A DNA stretch of 64,000 nt from Mycobacterium asiaticum (GTDB taxonomy: Bacteria > Actinomycetota > Actinomycetes > Mycobacteriales > Mycobacteriaceae): NCBI RefSeq assembly GCF_001673315.1, contig NZ_LZLQ01000038.1, positions 1 through 64,000 on the forward strand, in the 5' to 3' direction. Both the position numbers and the translations under genes were made by a program. Position 1 is the stretch's first letter; each line of letters begins with the position of its first letter. Shown piece by piece: positions 35,432 through 43,597 of this stretch. The notes under the pieces were generated by a model that was given only the letters and a program-made list of their open reading frames with translations, was not told where the DNA came from and ran no database searches.

Positions 35432-36645
35432 CAGACGCCGACTCCCATCCGTACCGGCATGCGCTTGACGCCCGGCACCATCGTGGCGCGCAGCCGCGTC
35501 ACATCGCCGGTCAGTTCGATGCTCGGATAGGCGCCCAGCAGTACCTCGAACATCACCCTTGCCTCCAGCCGTGCCAGTTGCGCGCCGAGGCACGCGTGTT
35601 CGCCAGCGCCGAATGCTATGTGGGGGTTGGGGTTCCGGGTGATATCGAACTCTTCGCTGGTTGGGCCGAAGATTTCCTCGTCGCGGTTGGCAGCGCCGTA
35701 GAGCATGACCACCGTTTCACCCGCCTTGATCTGTTGGCCGCGGATCTCGACGTCCTCGGTGGCTTCGCGTGCCATGTGGGTCACCGGGCTGGTGAACCGC
35801 AGCATCTCTTCGACCGCCAGCGGCAGAAGCTCGGGCTTCGATCGAAGTAGAGCGAACTGATCGGGATGGTCGACCAGCGCCAGTGTGCCCAGCGCGATGA
35901 GGTTGCGAGTTGTCTCGTTGCCCGCAACCAGCAGCAGGAAGGCGAAGTTGAGTAGGTCCGCATCGGTGAGGCGTTCGCCGTCCACCTCGGCCGCGGCCAA
36001 AATGGACAGCAGGTCGTCCTGCCCGGTGACCTCGCCAGAGCGTCGCGCATCAATCAGTTTGGTGAAGTACTCGTACAACTCGCCGAGTGCCACCATGTTG
36101 TCCATCTCGATATCGGGGTCGGCGGTACCCACCGCCGCGTCCGACCAGGTGCGGAACCGCTCCCAGTCCTCGGGTGGTGCGCCGAGCATCTCCGCAATCA
36201 TCCGGGTCGGCAGCGGCGCGGCGATCTGCTCCGCGAACTCATACTCCTGTGAGGGGTCGACGTCGTCGAGAATGCCCTTGACGATCTCCCGCACCTTGGG
36301 TTCTAGCAAACTGACCCGTCGCCGGGTAAAGCCAGAGTTGATCAGCTTGCGCAGCTGCCGGTGCCGGGGCGGATCGGTGAAGATCAGGTTGCCCTCTTGT
36401 ACCGGACTGGGGGTAGCCGGATCCGGGATCGTGATGCCCTTGGTCGACGAGAACTTCAGAGGATGGCCGGAAACGTAGCGGATGTCTTCGTACTTCGTCA
36501 GGGCCCAGAAGTTCGTGACGTCGTTCCACACCACCGGTGTGCTGTTGCGCAATTCCCGATAGCCCGGGTACGGATTGCCGGCGTAGTAGTCCGGAGAGTG
36601 CAGCGGCAATGTGGACGTCGGTCTGGAGGTGGAGTCAATGGGCAC
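35431..36645 (-). CDS. Cytochrome P450 heading the igr-like operon
   Basis: This 404-aa protein has I-helix LVAGNETTRNL, ExxR EEMLRFTSP, and the heme loop FGAGEHACLGAQLAR. The N-terminal region (YAGNPYPGYRELRNSTPVVW) and the later REATEDVEIRGQQIKAGE are like bacterial CYP steroid or terpenoid hydroxylases. It plays the position of CYP125 in the M. tuberculosis igr operon, but I see no diagnostic CYP125 sequence, so the exact family is open. Divergent from the aldehyde dehydrogenase gene; a perfect palindrome at 36702-36719 lies in the gap. Confidence 0.8.
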   Translation of the reverse strand: MPIDSTSRPTSTLPLHSPDYYAGNPYPGYRELRNSTPVVWNDVTNFWALTKYEDIRYVSGHPLKFSSTKGITIPDPATPSPVQEGNLIFTDPPRHRQLRKLINSGFTRRRVSLLEPKVREIVKGILDDVDPSQEYEFAEQIAAPLPTRMIAEMLGAPPEDWERFRTWSDAAVGTADPDIEMDNMVALGELYEYFTKLIDARRSGEVTGQDDLLSILAAAEVDGERLTDADLLNFAFLLLVAGNETTRNLIALGTLALVDHPDQFALLRSKPELLPLAVEEMLRFTSPVTHMAREATEDVEIRGQQIKAGETVVMLYGAANRDEEIFGPTSEEFDITRNPNPHIAFGAGEHACLGAQLARLEARVMFEVLLGAYPSIELTGDVTRLRATMVPGVKRMPVRMGVGV

Positions 36646-36701
36646 TGCGGGCCTTCCTCGACAGACGGGGTATCAGACAGTTATTTCAGATATGTCCGAT
36701 A

Positions 36702-36719
36702 GTGCTGTGTCTACAGCAC
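36702..36719. promoter_or_regulatory. Palindrome GTGCTGT-GTCT-ACAGCAC
   Basis: Perfect 7-bp arms with a 4-bp spacer lie in the 232-bp gap (36646-36877) between the P450 (minus) and aldehyde dehydrogenase (plus) genes. This gap is otherwise free of genes. A regulator binding here could switch both directions. It is different from the GAGAAT-N4-ATTCTC element. Confidence 0.6.
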
Positions 36720-36877
36720 AAGCGTTGCCGGTGTCAATCGTTATTATCCCCGTTGAAGGCCGAGAACATTGACGTTGGCGCACCGTCGGGTGTACATATT
36801 TTAGGAATTGTCGGACCTGTCGCATCGAGCTCAGACGACACCGCACAGTTCGGCGATCAACCGGAAGGTCCAGTGAT

Positions 36878-38338
36878 GTGATGGCCGAATCGAGCCTGAT
36901 CGGCGAGTATGGCGTCTATATCGACGGAAATTGGGTCGAACCAGACACCGGGCGATATGACGTCGTCAACCCGGCGACAGAATTAGTGCTTGCCTCGGCG
37001 CCCGATGCCGGGGTGGCGCAGGTCAAGCAGGCCATCAGTGGGGCGCGGGCCGCCTTCGATTCCGGGCCCTGGGCCGTGGCGGATCCAGCCGAGCGGTCTC
37101 GCTGCCTCCAACAGCTCAGCGACGCGCTGCTCGCCCGGGGCGACGAGATCTATGCGCTGGCGCAGGCCGAGTGGGGCTGCACAGCAAACGAGCGGCTGAT
37201 ACATGTGGAGGGCCCCGCATTCATGGTCGGCCGTGCCGCGGAACTTGCGCTCGAGCCGGCTGAGGCGCCGATGGACGCGTGGGGCGCGGCGGGCACCACC
37301 CTGTTGCGCTACGAACCGCTCGGGGTGGTCGCGGCGATGACGCCGTGGAACTTCCCGCACACGTTGAATGTGATGAAGCTGGGTGCCGCGCTGGCCGCGG
37401 GCAACACGCTTGTCCTCAAGCCCTCGCCGTTGACACCGCTGGCAGGCCTCGCACTGGCGCGGCTGATCGACGAACAGACGGACATTCCACCCGGCGTGGT
37501 CAACGTTGTCACTCCGAGCAGTGTGGAGGCCAGCAGGATCTTGACCGTCGATCCCCGCGTCGACATGGTGACCTTCACCGGAAGTTCGGCGGTCGGTCGC
37601 GATGTAATGGCCGGGGCCGCAACCTCAATGAAACGGATCCTGCTTGAGTGCGGCGGCAAATCGGCGACCATCCTGCTTGACGATGTCAACTTGACCGACG
37701 AATTGTTCGAGCGGCTGCTCTTCGAAGGGTGCACGATGCACGCAGGTCAGGCGTGCATCTTGAACAGTCGTCTGGTGGTCCCAGACAAGTTGCACGACGA
37801 TGTCGTCGATCGGCTGGCCGAGCTGGCTCGCAACGTCACCGTGGGAGACCCGACCGACGATGCCACCGGCATGGGTCCGCTGATCAGTCGCCAACATCTG
37901 GACAGGGTCGAGGGTTTCGTCAGGCGCGCGGAAAGCGACGGGGCCAAGATTGTCGCCGGCGGCAGGCGGCCGGCCGGGCTCGACCGCGGTTTCTATTTCG
38001 AGCCCACGGTGTTGACGGATGCCACCGCGGAGTCGTTTATCGCGCAGGAGGAGGTGTTCGGACCGGTATTGACGGTGCTGCGATACCGCGGCGACGACGA
38101 AGCGGTCGGCATCGCAAACGATTCGGCTTACGGGCTCGGTGGTGCGGTCTGGGGCACCGACATCGAGCGCGCGATCGGACTTGCGCGACGGATCAGGACC
38201 GGTCAGGTCTCGATCAACGGAACGATACCTGGCGACGCACCCTTCGGCGGGTTCAAGCAGAGCGGGATTGGGCGCGAAGGCGGCGTGATCGGGCTGCGCG
38301 CATACATGGAACCCAAGGCGATCGGAGTGCCCGCGTGA
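36878..38338 (+). CDS. Aldehyde dehydrogenase family protein
   Basis: This 486-aa protein has NAD-site TPWNFPHTLN, KPSPLTPL, FTGSSAVGRDV, catalytic Glu in LLECGGKSA (Leu to Cys change next to it), catalytic Cys in HAGQACILNSR and the C-terminal FGGFKQSGIGREGG. It would oxidise an aldehyde to the acid, the step after the alcohol dehydrogenase. GTG 36878 and ATG 36881 are both possible starts after GGAAGG. GTGA overlap with the CaiB fusion shows coupled translation. Confidence 0.85.
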   Translation: MMAESSLIGEYGVYIDGNWVEPDTGRYDVVNPATELVLASAPDAGVAQVKQAISGARAAFDSGPWAVADPAERSRCLQQLSDALLARGDEIYALAQAEWGCTANERLIHVEGPAFMVGRAAELALEPAEAPMDAWGAAGTTLLRYEPLGVVAAMTPWNFPHTLNVMKLGAALAAGNTLVLKPSPLTPLAGLALARLIDEQTDIPPGVVNVVTPSSVEASRILTVDPRVDMVTFTGSSAVGRDVMAGAATSMKRILLECGGKSATILLDDVNLTDELFERLLFEGCTMHAGQACILNSRLVVPDKLHDDVVDRLAELARNVTVGDPTDDATGMGPLISRQHLDRVEGFVRRAESDGAKIVAGGRRPAGLDRGFYFEPTVLTDATAESFIAQEEVFGPVLTVLRYRGDDEAVGIANDSAYGLGGAVWGTDIERAIGLARRIRTGQVSINGTIPGDAPFGGFKQSGIGREGGVIGLRAYMEPKAIGVPA

Positions 38339-40698
38339 CCGGGTCCCTGTCGGGACTGCGGGTGCTCGAGGTGGGAACCGAAATCTCGGCGCCGTATTGC
38401 ACGAAATTGCTCGTCGATCTGGGCGCCGACGTATACAAGGTCGAGTCGCCGGCGGGGGATCCGCTGCGAAGGTGGGGCCCGTCGAGCGGACTGTTCGAGT
38501 ATTTGAACGCTGGAAAGCACGGCGTGACAATCGATCTCGAAGCGCATCCCGATGCCCTCACCGAGTTGATTGCTCAAGCAGACGTGGTCGTCGAGGATCT
38601 GCCGGCCGGATCCGCCGATAGGTTCAACTGGGGACTCGACCGTGACGCTCTCCAACGCCTCAATCCGAATCTCGTGGTCGTCCGGATCTCCGACTACGGT
38701 CAGGAGGGGCCGCGGCGGACTCGCCAGTCGACATCGCTGACCCTGCAGGCCGCGTCGGGCTGGATCAACACTCGCGAACTCGGCCGAACGCCGGTACAGG
38801 CCGGTGTACGCATCCCTGAGTACATCGCGGGTAGCTACGCCACGCTTGCGGCGCTGACGGCCCTGCGGGTCGCGGATGCGGGTCTGGAGCGGGTGATCGA
38901 GGTCGATGTCTCGGCGTTCGAGTCGCTCCTGTCCACTCTGGCGTATCCGATGTTGATGGCTGAACGCTTGAAAAGTCTTGGTCTTCCGTCCAATTCGAAG
39001 GCGGGTCCGATGCTCGGCATAGTGCGCGCCGCCGACGGCTGGATCGGGATCAACTGTTTGACGGGACAGCACTGGCTGGACGTCTGCGCGATGATAGGAC
39101 TGCCGGAATTCGGCGATCACCAAATAGCCATCATGCTGGGCGGTCCCGAACGCGACGAGTTCTTCGCGAAGGCGCAGCCGTGGCTTGATTCGATGACCGT
39201 GGCCGATCTGGTCGAGTTGAGCCAGGCAATGCGAATCCCGGCGGCGCCGGTCAACGACGGAGCATCCATTCTGGACTGTCCCCAGTACCGCGAGCGCGGA
39301 TTCTTCGTCGAAAGCGGATCGGAAGGCCAACGCTTCCTCCGACCGGGCGCACCGTTCCGGTTGGACCGCACGCCGGCTCAACCACCGAAACCGGCGCCGC
39401 GGCTGGGCGATAGAGCGGCCGCCTCATCGCACGATCGCCGGACGAAACCAGCGGCATCCAAAGTCGACGATGTGACAATGCCATTCGCCGATCTCAAGGT
39501 TTTCGACCTGAGCACATTCTGGTCAGGGGCCTACCTCACCTGCTATCTGGGCGCATTCGGCGCCGATGTGGTGAAGGTCGAGTCGATCCAACGTCCGGAC
39601 GCCCATCGATATTCGGGCTCGCTGCTGCGCAGCACCGATGACTGGTACGAAATAGGGCCGATGTGGCAGGGAACCAACCTCAACAAGCGCGATATCACCT
39701 TGAATCTCAGCACCAAAGCCGGCCGGGAACTGGCCCTGAAGCTTGCCGCCGAGGCAGACGTCGTGGTGGAGAACTTCTCGCCGCGCGTGGTCGAGCAGTT
39801 CGGCCTCGACTATGCCGCGCTGGTGAAGGTGAATCCGGACGTCATCATGGTCCGCATGCCGGGCCTCGGCCTCGAAGGCCCATGGCGCGATTACGTCGGG
39901 TGGGCACTGAACTTTGAGCAGATATCCGGAATGTCAGCGGCCACCGGGTACCCCGACGGTCCACCGTGCAACCTGCAAGGGCCCGCCGATCCGATCGTGG
40001 GTGTACACGCCACGGTCGCACTGCTGGCCGCGCTCGAACACAAACGCAGAACCGGTGAAGGTCAACTGATCGAGGTCGCGCAGATCGAGGTCGGCGCGGC
40101 GGTGACGGCCGAGCCCGTCATCGAATACTCACTGACCCACCAGTTGCGCCAACGAGAAGGGAATCGACACCGCTGTTACGCACAGGGTGTCTATCCGGCC
40201 AGTGGCGATGACGAGTGGGTCGCCGTTTCGGTGCGTGATGATGCCGACTGGGCCGCCGTCGTCGACGTGGTCGGTCGTCCTGAACTGAACGAAGATCCGC
40301 GGTTGGCCTCACCGGAGGCGCGGCTGCACAACCACGACGCGTTCGACGAAGTGCTCAGCCGGTGGACTGCGGCCCGGACATCAGACGAGGCCGCCGACTG
40401 TCTGCGCCGGGGCGGAGTACCGGCGGAGCGGATACTCACTCCGGACCGCATGTACGACGTCGACCAGCTCCGGGTGCGCGGCTTTTACCAGGAACTCGAG
40501 CATCCACTCTCTGGTCGACATCGGTTCCCGGGCTGGCCATTTCGGATCACGCCGGGACCCCGGCGGCATCACCGTGCACCATCGCCGACGCTCGGTCAAC
40601 ACAATGACGAGGTGCTGGGCGCTCTCGGTCTTTCCGATGACGAGCTGACGAAGCTGCGTAGCGATGAGGTTATCGGCGAACGGCTGCTGAACGCTTAG
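38335..40698 (+). CDS. Two-domain CaiB/BaiF CoA-transferase (tandem fusion)
   Basis: This 787-aa protein consists of two class III CoA-transferase units. Unit 1 (about 1-360) starts SLSGLRVLEVGTEISAP and contains VYKVESPAGDPLRRWG. Unit 2 (about 382-787) begins ADLKVFDLSTFWSGAY and has VVKVESIQRPDAHR, WQGTNLNKRDITLNL and MPGLGLEGPWRD. A charged linker lies near 360-382. The usual enzyme is a single 400-residue unit forming an interlocked dimer; fusions of this kind exist for some CoA-transferases in steroid clusters. Whether both halves are active is not clear. Confidence 0.8.
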   Translation: MTGSLSGLRVLEVGTEISAPYCTKLLVDLGADVYKVESPAGDPLRRWGPSSGLFEYLNAGKHGVTIDLEAHPDALTELIAQADVVVEDLPAGSADRFNWGLDRDALQRLNPNLVVVRISDYGQEGPRRTRQSTSLTLQAASGWINTRELGRTPVQAGVRIPEYIAGSYATLAALTALRVADAGLERVIEVDVSAFESLLSTLAYPMLMAERLKSLGLPSNSKAGPMLGIVRAADGWIGINCLTGQHWLDVCAMIGLPEFGDHQIAIMLGGPERDEFFAKAQPWLDSMTVADLVELSQAMRIPAAPVNDGASILDCPQYRERGFFVESGSEGQRFLRPGAPFRLDRTPAQPPKPAPRLGDRAAASSHDRRTKPAASKVDDVTMPFADLKVFDLSTFWSGAYLTCYLGAFGADVVKVESIQRPDAHRYSGSLLRSTDDWYEIGPMWQGTNLNKRDITLNLSTKAGRELALKLAAEADVVVENFSPRVVEQFGLDYAALVKVNPDVIMVRMPGLGLEGPWRDYVGWALNFEQISGMSAATGYPDGPPCNLQGPADPIVGVHATVALLAALEHKRRTGEGQLIEVAQIEVGAAVTAEPVIEYSLTHQLRQREGNRHRCYAQGVYPASGDDEWVAVSVRDDADWAAVVDVVGRPELNEDPRLASPEARLHNHDAFDEVLSRWTAARTSDEAADCLRRGGVPAERILTPDRMYDVDQLRVRGFYQELEHPLSGRHRFPGWPFRITPGPRRHHRAPSPTLGQHNDEVLGALGLSDDELTKLRSDEVIGERLLNA

Positions 40699-40700
40699 GT

Positions 40701-41171
40701 TCAGGCATCGACCATGGCCGCGATGGTGTCGACTACGCATGCCGGCCGGTCGGACCCCTCAACTTCGACGGTGACTCGCACGGTGGCCCGGCCGCCCGTG
40801 TCGTTGCGGTCCACCTTGATGAGCTCGGCGCCGGCGCGGATGCGCGAGTCGACCGGTACCGGGGCAGGGAAGCGAAGCTTGTCAGAACCATAATTGACTT
40901 GCATCGACAGTCCCGTTACCCGGTAAATCTGTTGTACGAGAATGGGAACCAGTGACAGCGTTAAATATCCGTGCGCGATCGTCCTACCGTACGGGCCGTT
41001 GGCCGCACGCTGCGCGTCGACATGAATCCATTGATGGTCACCGGTCGCCTCGGCGAACAAATCGATTTCCTTCTGTGTGACCTCGTGCCACCCGCTGTAG
41101 CCGAGGTGTTGCCCGACGTGCGATTCGAAACCGGAGATGCCCTCGTAGACCGTGGGGGAGGCCTGGGTCAT
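40701..41171 (-). CDS. MaoC-like (R)-hydratase/dehydratase
   Basis: This 156-aa protein is a hot-dog hydratase with LGYSGWHEVTQKEIDLFAEA followed by TGDHQWIHVD, the Asp-x4-His motif of the R-specific enoyl-CoA hydratase group. GRTIAHGYLTLSLVP and YGSDKLRFPAPVPV complete the family pattern, as in Rv0130-type proteins. It would hydrate a 2-enoyl-CoA. Its stop is 2 bp from the end of the CaiB fusion gene on the other strand; it overlaps the amidohydrolase gene by 4 bp. Confidence 0.85.
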   Translation of the reverse strand: MTQASPTVYEGISGFESHVGQHLGYSGWHEVTQKEIDLFAEATGDHQWIHVDAQRAANGPYGRTIAHGYLTLSLVPILVQQIYRVTGLSMQVNYGSDKLRFPAPVPVDSRIRAGAELIKVDRNDTGGRATVRVTVEVEGSDRPACVVDTIAAMVDA

Positions 41172-42361
41172 ACCGAGACCTTGAGCCTCAACTGCTCAAT
41201 GGCGTTGCCGCCCATAATCTTCGCCTTCGCGGCATCGGAGATGCCGTCAAGCCGGTCGACAAAGCTCAACGGGTCGCCGATGCCTTCAGGGTGGGGAAAG
41301 TCGGAGCCGAACATCACGTGATCCTCACCCATGATGTCGACGATCCCCTTGACGTCGTCCTCGAGGAACGGGTGGATGTAGATGTTGCGTTTGAACACCT
41401 CGACAGGATGCTCGTCGAACTCCTTGGGCATGATCTTGTACGCGGTGTTGAGCTGTTCGAGAAGATTGCGCACCCAACCGCTGCCATTCTCGACGCAAAA
41501 GATTCTCAGGTCGGGGAATCGAGACAGCGCGCCATGACAGATCATTGCGGCTAAGGTGTCCTCGATCGCGCGGTGCCCCATGACCACCTCGCGCAGTGCG
41601 CTGGGTTTGAACGAGAGGTACTCGTCGCCGCCCTCCCATTCCATGAGGTGCTTCTGGTACCCGCTGTCCGACGCGTGCATCGTCACCGGAATGTCGGCCT
41701 TGACAACTTCTTCCCAGAACGGGTCGAACTCGGGCAGCCCCATCGAGCGCGAGCCGCCGAAGCGGCTGGGCACCGGGGCTGGGCGAACCAAGAACGTTTT
41801 CATTCCTCGTTCGAGGCACCAGTGCAGCTCCTTGATGGCCTCGTCGACAAGTGGGAGGCAAACGACGGGCGTCGCGAAGATGCGGTCGTGGTAGTTGAAC
41901 GTCCAGTGTTCGTGCATCCACTCGTTGAGTGCATGGATGATTGCGTGGGTCAGAATGACGTCGTCGGTGGTGCGCTCCTCGATGAGGCTGGCGAGGGTCG
42001 GGTACATGACGCACTGATCGATGCCGAGTTCATCCATCAGCTCCAACCTGGGAGCCGGAGACTGGTAGGCCGGGATGACATCCATTGCGTCGCCGATGAA
42101 CTCACGGAAATTCAGGCCCTCTGGATTGTTGCCCAAAAAGTAGTCCTCGGCGCTGCCCGGCCTGGCCACCCGCGCGAATGTCGGGTTGGGAATCATGTGG
42201 CTGATGTGGTCCTTGACGACCAGCTTTGGCCGTCCGTTGACCTCGACGTAGCCGACCTTACCGCGGTGCTCTCTGGGCAGGTACTTGGTGAGCGCGTCCG
42301 TCGTCTCGTACATGTGGTTGTCGATGTCGAAGACCGGATAGGGCAAGGACCGGATAGACAT
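41168..42361 (-). CDS. Amidohydrolase family protein (Amidohydro_2), paralogue A
   Basis: This 397-aa TIM-barrel hydrolase starts at ATG 42361 after GGAGGGG. Metal-site residues: DIDNHMYE near the start, MHASDSGY in the middle, and GSDFPHPEG near the end. Members of this group act as metal-dependent hydrolases, decarboxylases or ring-opening C-C hydrolases. Two relatives are at 45708 and 50750. It is coupled to the MaoC gene after it. In such clusters it could open a beta-diketone ring, but that is inference. Confidence 0.8.
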   Translation of the reverse strand: MSIRSLPYPVFDIDNHMYETTDALTKYLPREHRGKVGYVEVNGRPKLVVKDHISHMIPNPTFARVARPGSAEDYFLGNNPEGLNFREFIGDAMDVIPAYQSPAPRLELMDELGIDQCVMYPTLASLIEERTTDDVILTHAIIHALNEWMHEHWTFNYHDRIFATPVVCLPLVDEAIKELHWCLERGMKTFLVRPAPVPSRFGGSRSMGLPEFDPFWEEVVKADIPVTMHASDSGYQKHLMEWEGGDEYLSFKPSALREVVMGHRAIEDTLAAMICHGALSRFPDLRIFCVENGSGWVRNLLEQLNTAYKIMPKEFDEHPVEVFKRNIYIHPFLEDDVKGIVDIMGEDHVMFGSDFPHPEGIGDPLSFVDRLDGISDAAKAKIMGGNAIEQLRLKVSV

Positions 42362-42441
42362 GTGACTGATCCCCTCCAAAGCAGCGGATATGAACGTTTA
42401 CGCTGAGTGAAAATGACGTTATCACCAACGTCCGGCAACAT

Positions 42442-43086
42442 CTATCCGGGGCCAGGTCCGGAGAGCTCGTTCCACGCTGTCACGACCGCCTCGGTAGTGG
42501 TCACCGTGCTCAGCAGGGCCAACGTGTTGTCGATGATCGATTCCGCGTATTCGCGTGGGTAACCGCATACCGCATCGCGCGGAAGTACGAACTGATAGCT
42601 GCGATTGACCGCGTCCATCACAAAGTTCTGAATCGCGATGTTGACCGAGACACCCACTCCCACAATGGTCTTGATTCCGAGGTTGCGTAGCACCGGGTCG
42701 AGGTCGGTACCCGTCATGGGCCCGACACCGTGCGTACGGGTAAGGACCAGATCGCTTGGATCCGGGCCGAACTCAGGCAGTACCGAAGCGCCCGGGCTGC
42801 CCGGAGTCAGTTCGGCTGCGAACGACTTCCCCGCCATGAACAGCCTGGCATTCGTATTGGACCCGCGGTTGTCTGGGCGCTTTTGCATGACGCAGTGCAC
42901 GACCGAAACGCCGGCCGCGCGAGCCGCGAGGAGCAGCTTGGCGATGTTCGGGATCGCTTCCCGCCTGGCTTCCTCTGCCAATAGGGGCAGACCGGCCTGA
43001 GGCCCGATCACACCTCCCTGGCATTCCTGGGTGACCAGGGCGGTGGTGGCGGGGGTCAACAAATCCAACAGCGTGGGTTGTGGCAT
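42442..43086 (-). CDS. Isochorismatase-fold protein lacking the catalytic cysteine
   Basis: This 214-aa protein has the cysteine-hydrolase fold: LVTQECQGGVIG near the start, VVHCVMQKRP, DLVLTRTHGVGPMTGTDLD and GVGVSVNIAIQNFVMDAVN. In active members the last block is GVxTNxCV and the first has Asp; here the Cys is Ala and the Asp is Glu. I recall this altered pattern in an actinobacterial subgroup, so it is not a local mutation. The gene may be a ligand-binding or non-canonical hydrolase. Operator-like palindromes lie directly at its start. Confidence 0.7.
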   Translation of the reverse strand: MPQPTLLDLLTPATTALVTQECQGGVIGPQAGLPLLAEEARREAIPNIAKLLLAARAAGVSVVHCVMQKRPDNRGSNTNARLFMAGKSFAAELTPGSPGASVLPEFGPDPSDLVLTRTHGVGPMTGTDLDPVLRNLGIKTIVGVGVSVNIAIQNFVMDAVNRSYQFVLPRDAVCGYPREYAESIIDNTLALLSTVTTTEAVVTAWNELSGPGPG

Positions 43087-43107
43087 GAGAACACACGTTA
43101 TCGTGTG
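43087..43107. promoter_or_regulatory. Nested palindromes at an isochorismatase-like gene start
   Basis: GAGAAC-ACAC-GTTATC (43087-43102) resembles the 16-bp GAGAAT-N4-ATTCTC element and touches the start codon at 43086. CACACG-TTAT-CGTGTG (43092-43107) is a perfect 6-bp palindrome sharing the same bases. A further GAGAAT half-site follows at 43109-43114. Confidence 0.5.
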
Positions 43108-43159
43108 CGAGAATGCGACTTCCAGTCAGATTTCTTGGGAGGGGAGATAGGGAGGGTAG

Positions 43160-43597
43160 ATGGAGGTGTGGGAGCTCGGGATCCGTGAGTCGGTACGCCA
43201 GACGCTCGCCGACTACACCGCCGCGACCGACCGGTTCGATCTGCGCGGTGTCGCCGTCTGCTTCACACCGGACGGCGTCCTCGAGTTCACCGGCGCAGCG
43301 CAACCGCTCACCGGTCCCGCGGCGATCGAGGCGGGGCTCGGTGCTGCTATATCTGAGAATCATGACCCGGCGCGACCGCTGCCAACTCGTGTGCGCCATC
43401 ATGTTTCAAGCGTTCGGTTTGGTTGCCTTGCCAGGGACCGTGTTGAGGTCAGTAGTTATTTCGCCGTCCACACCGACATCGGCCTGGACCATTGGGGACG
43501 CTATCGCGACGTCCTTGTCCCGCTGGATGGGCGGTGGCTGTTCGCGCATCGGCGTATCAGCGTGGACGCCTTTGCAGCCGAGAGCCTCATGAGATGA
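43160..43597 (+). CDS. SnoaL/NTF2-like protein
   Basis: This 145-aa protein has the SnoaL_4-type pattern: RQTLADYTAATDRFDLRGVA, CFTPDGVLEFTG, RHHVSSVRF and WLFAHRRISVD. The fold is a small alpha-beta barrel used by ketosteroid-isomerase and hydratase-like proteins. The N-terminal MEVWELG is a small extension. The last 11 bp overlap tail to tail with the LLM oxidoreductase gene. Precise activity is not known; an isomerase or dehydratase step is possible. Confidence 0.75.
   Translation: MEVWELGIRESVRQTLADYTAATDRFDLRGVAVCFTPDGVLEFTGAAQPLTGPAAIEAGLGAAISENHDPARPLPTRVRHHVSSVRFGCLARDRVEVSSYFAVHTDIGLDHWGRYRDVLVPLDGRWLFAHRRISVDAFAAESLMR

Noticed and set aside
37729..38334. Upstream extension of the CaiB fusion over the aldehyde dehydrogenase gene
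   Set aside because: The extension is a shadow of the dehydrogenase in another frame; the GTGA overlap and conserved CaiB N-terminus set the start at 38335.
38203..39381. Long minus-strand open frame opposite the CaiB fusion
   Set aside because: High-GC antisense frame with no recognisable domain; the plus-strand protein has strong family similarity throughout.
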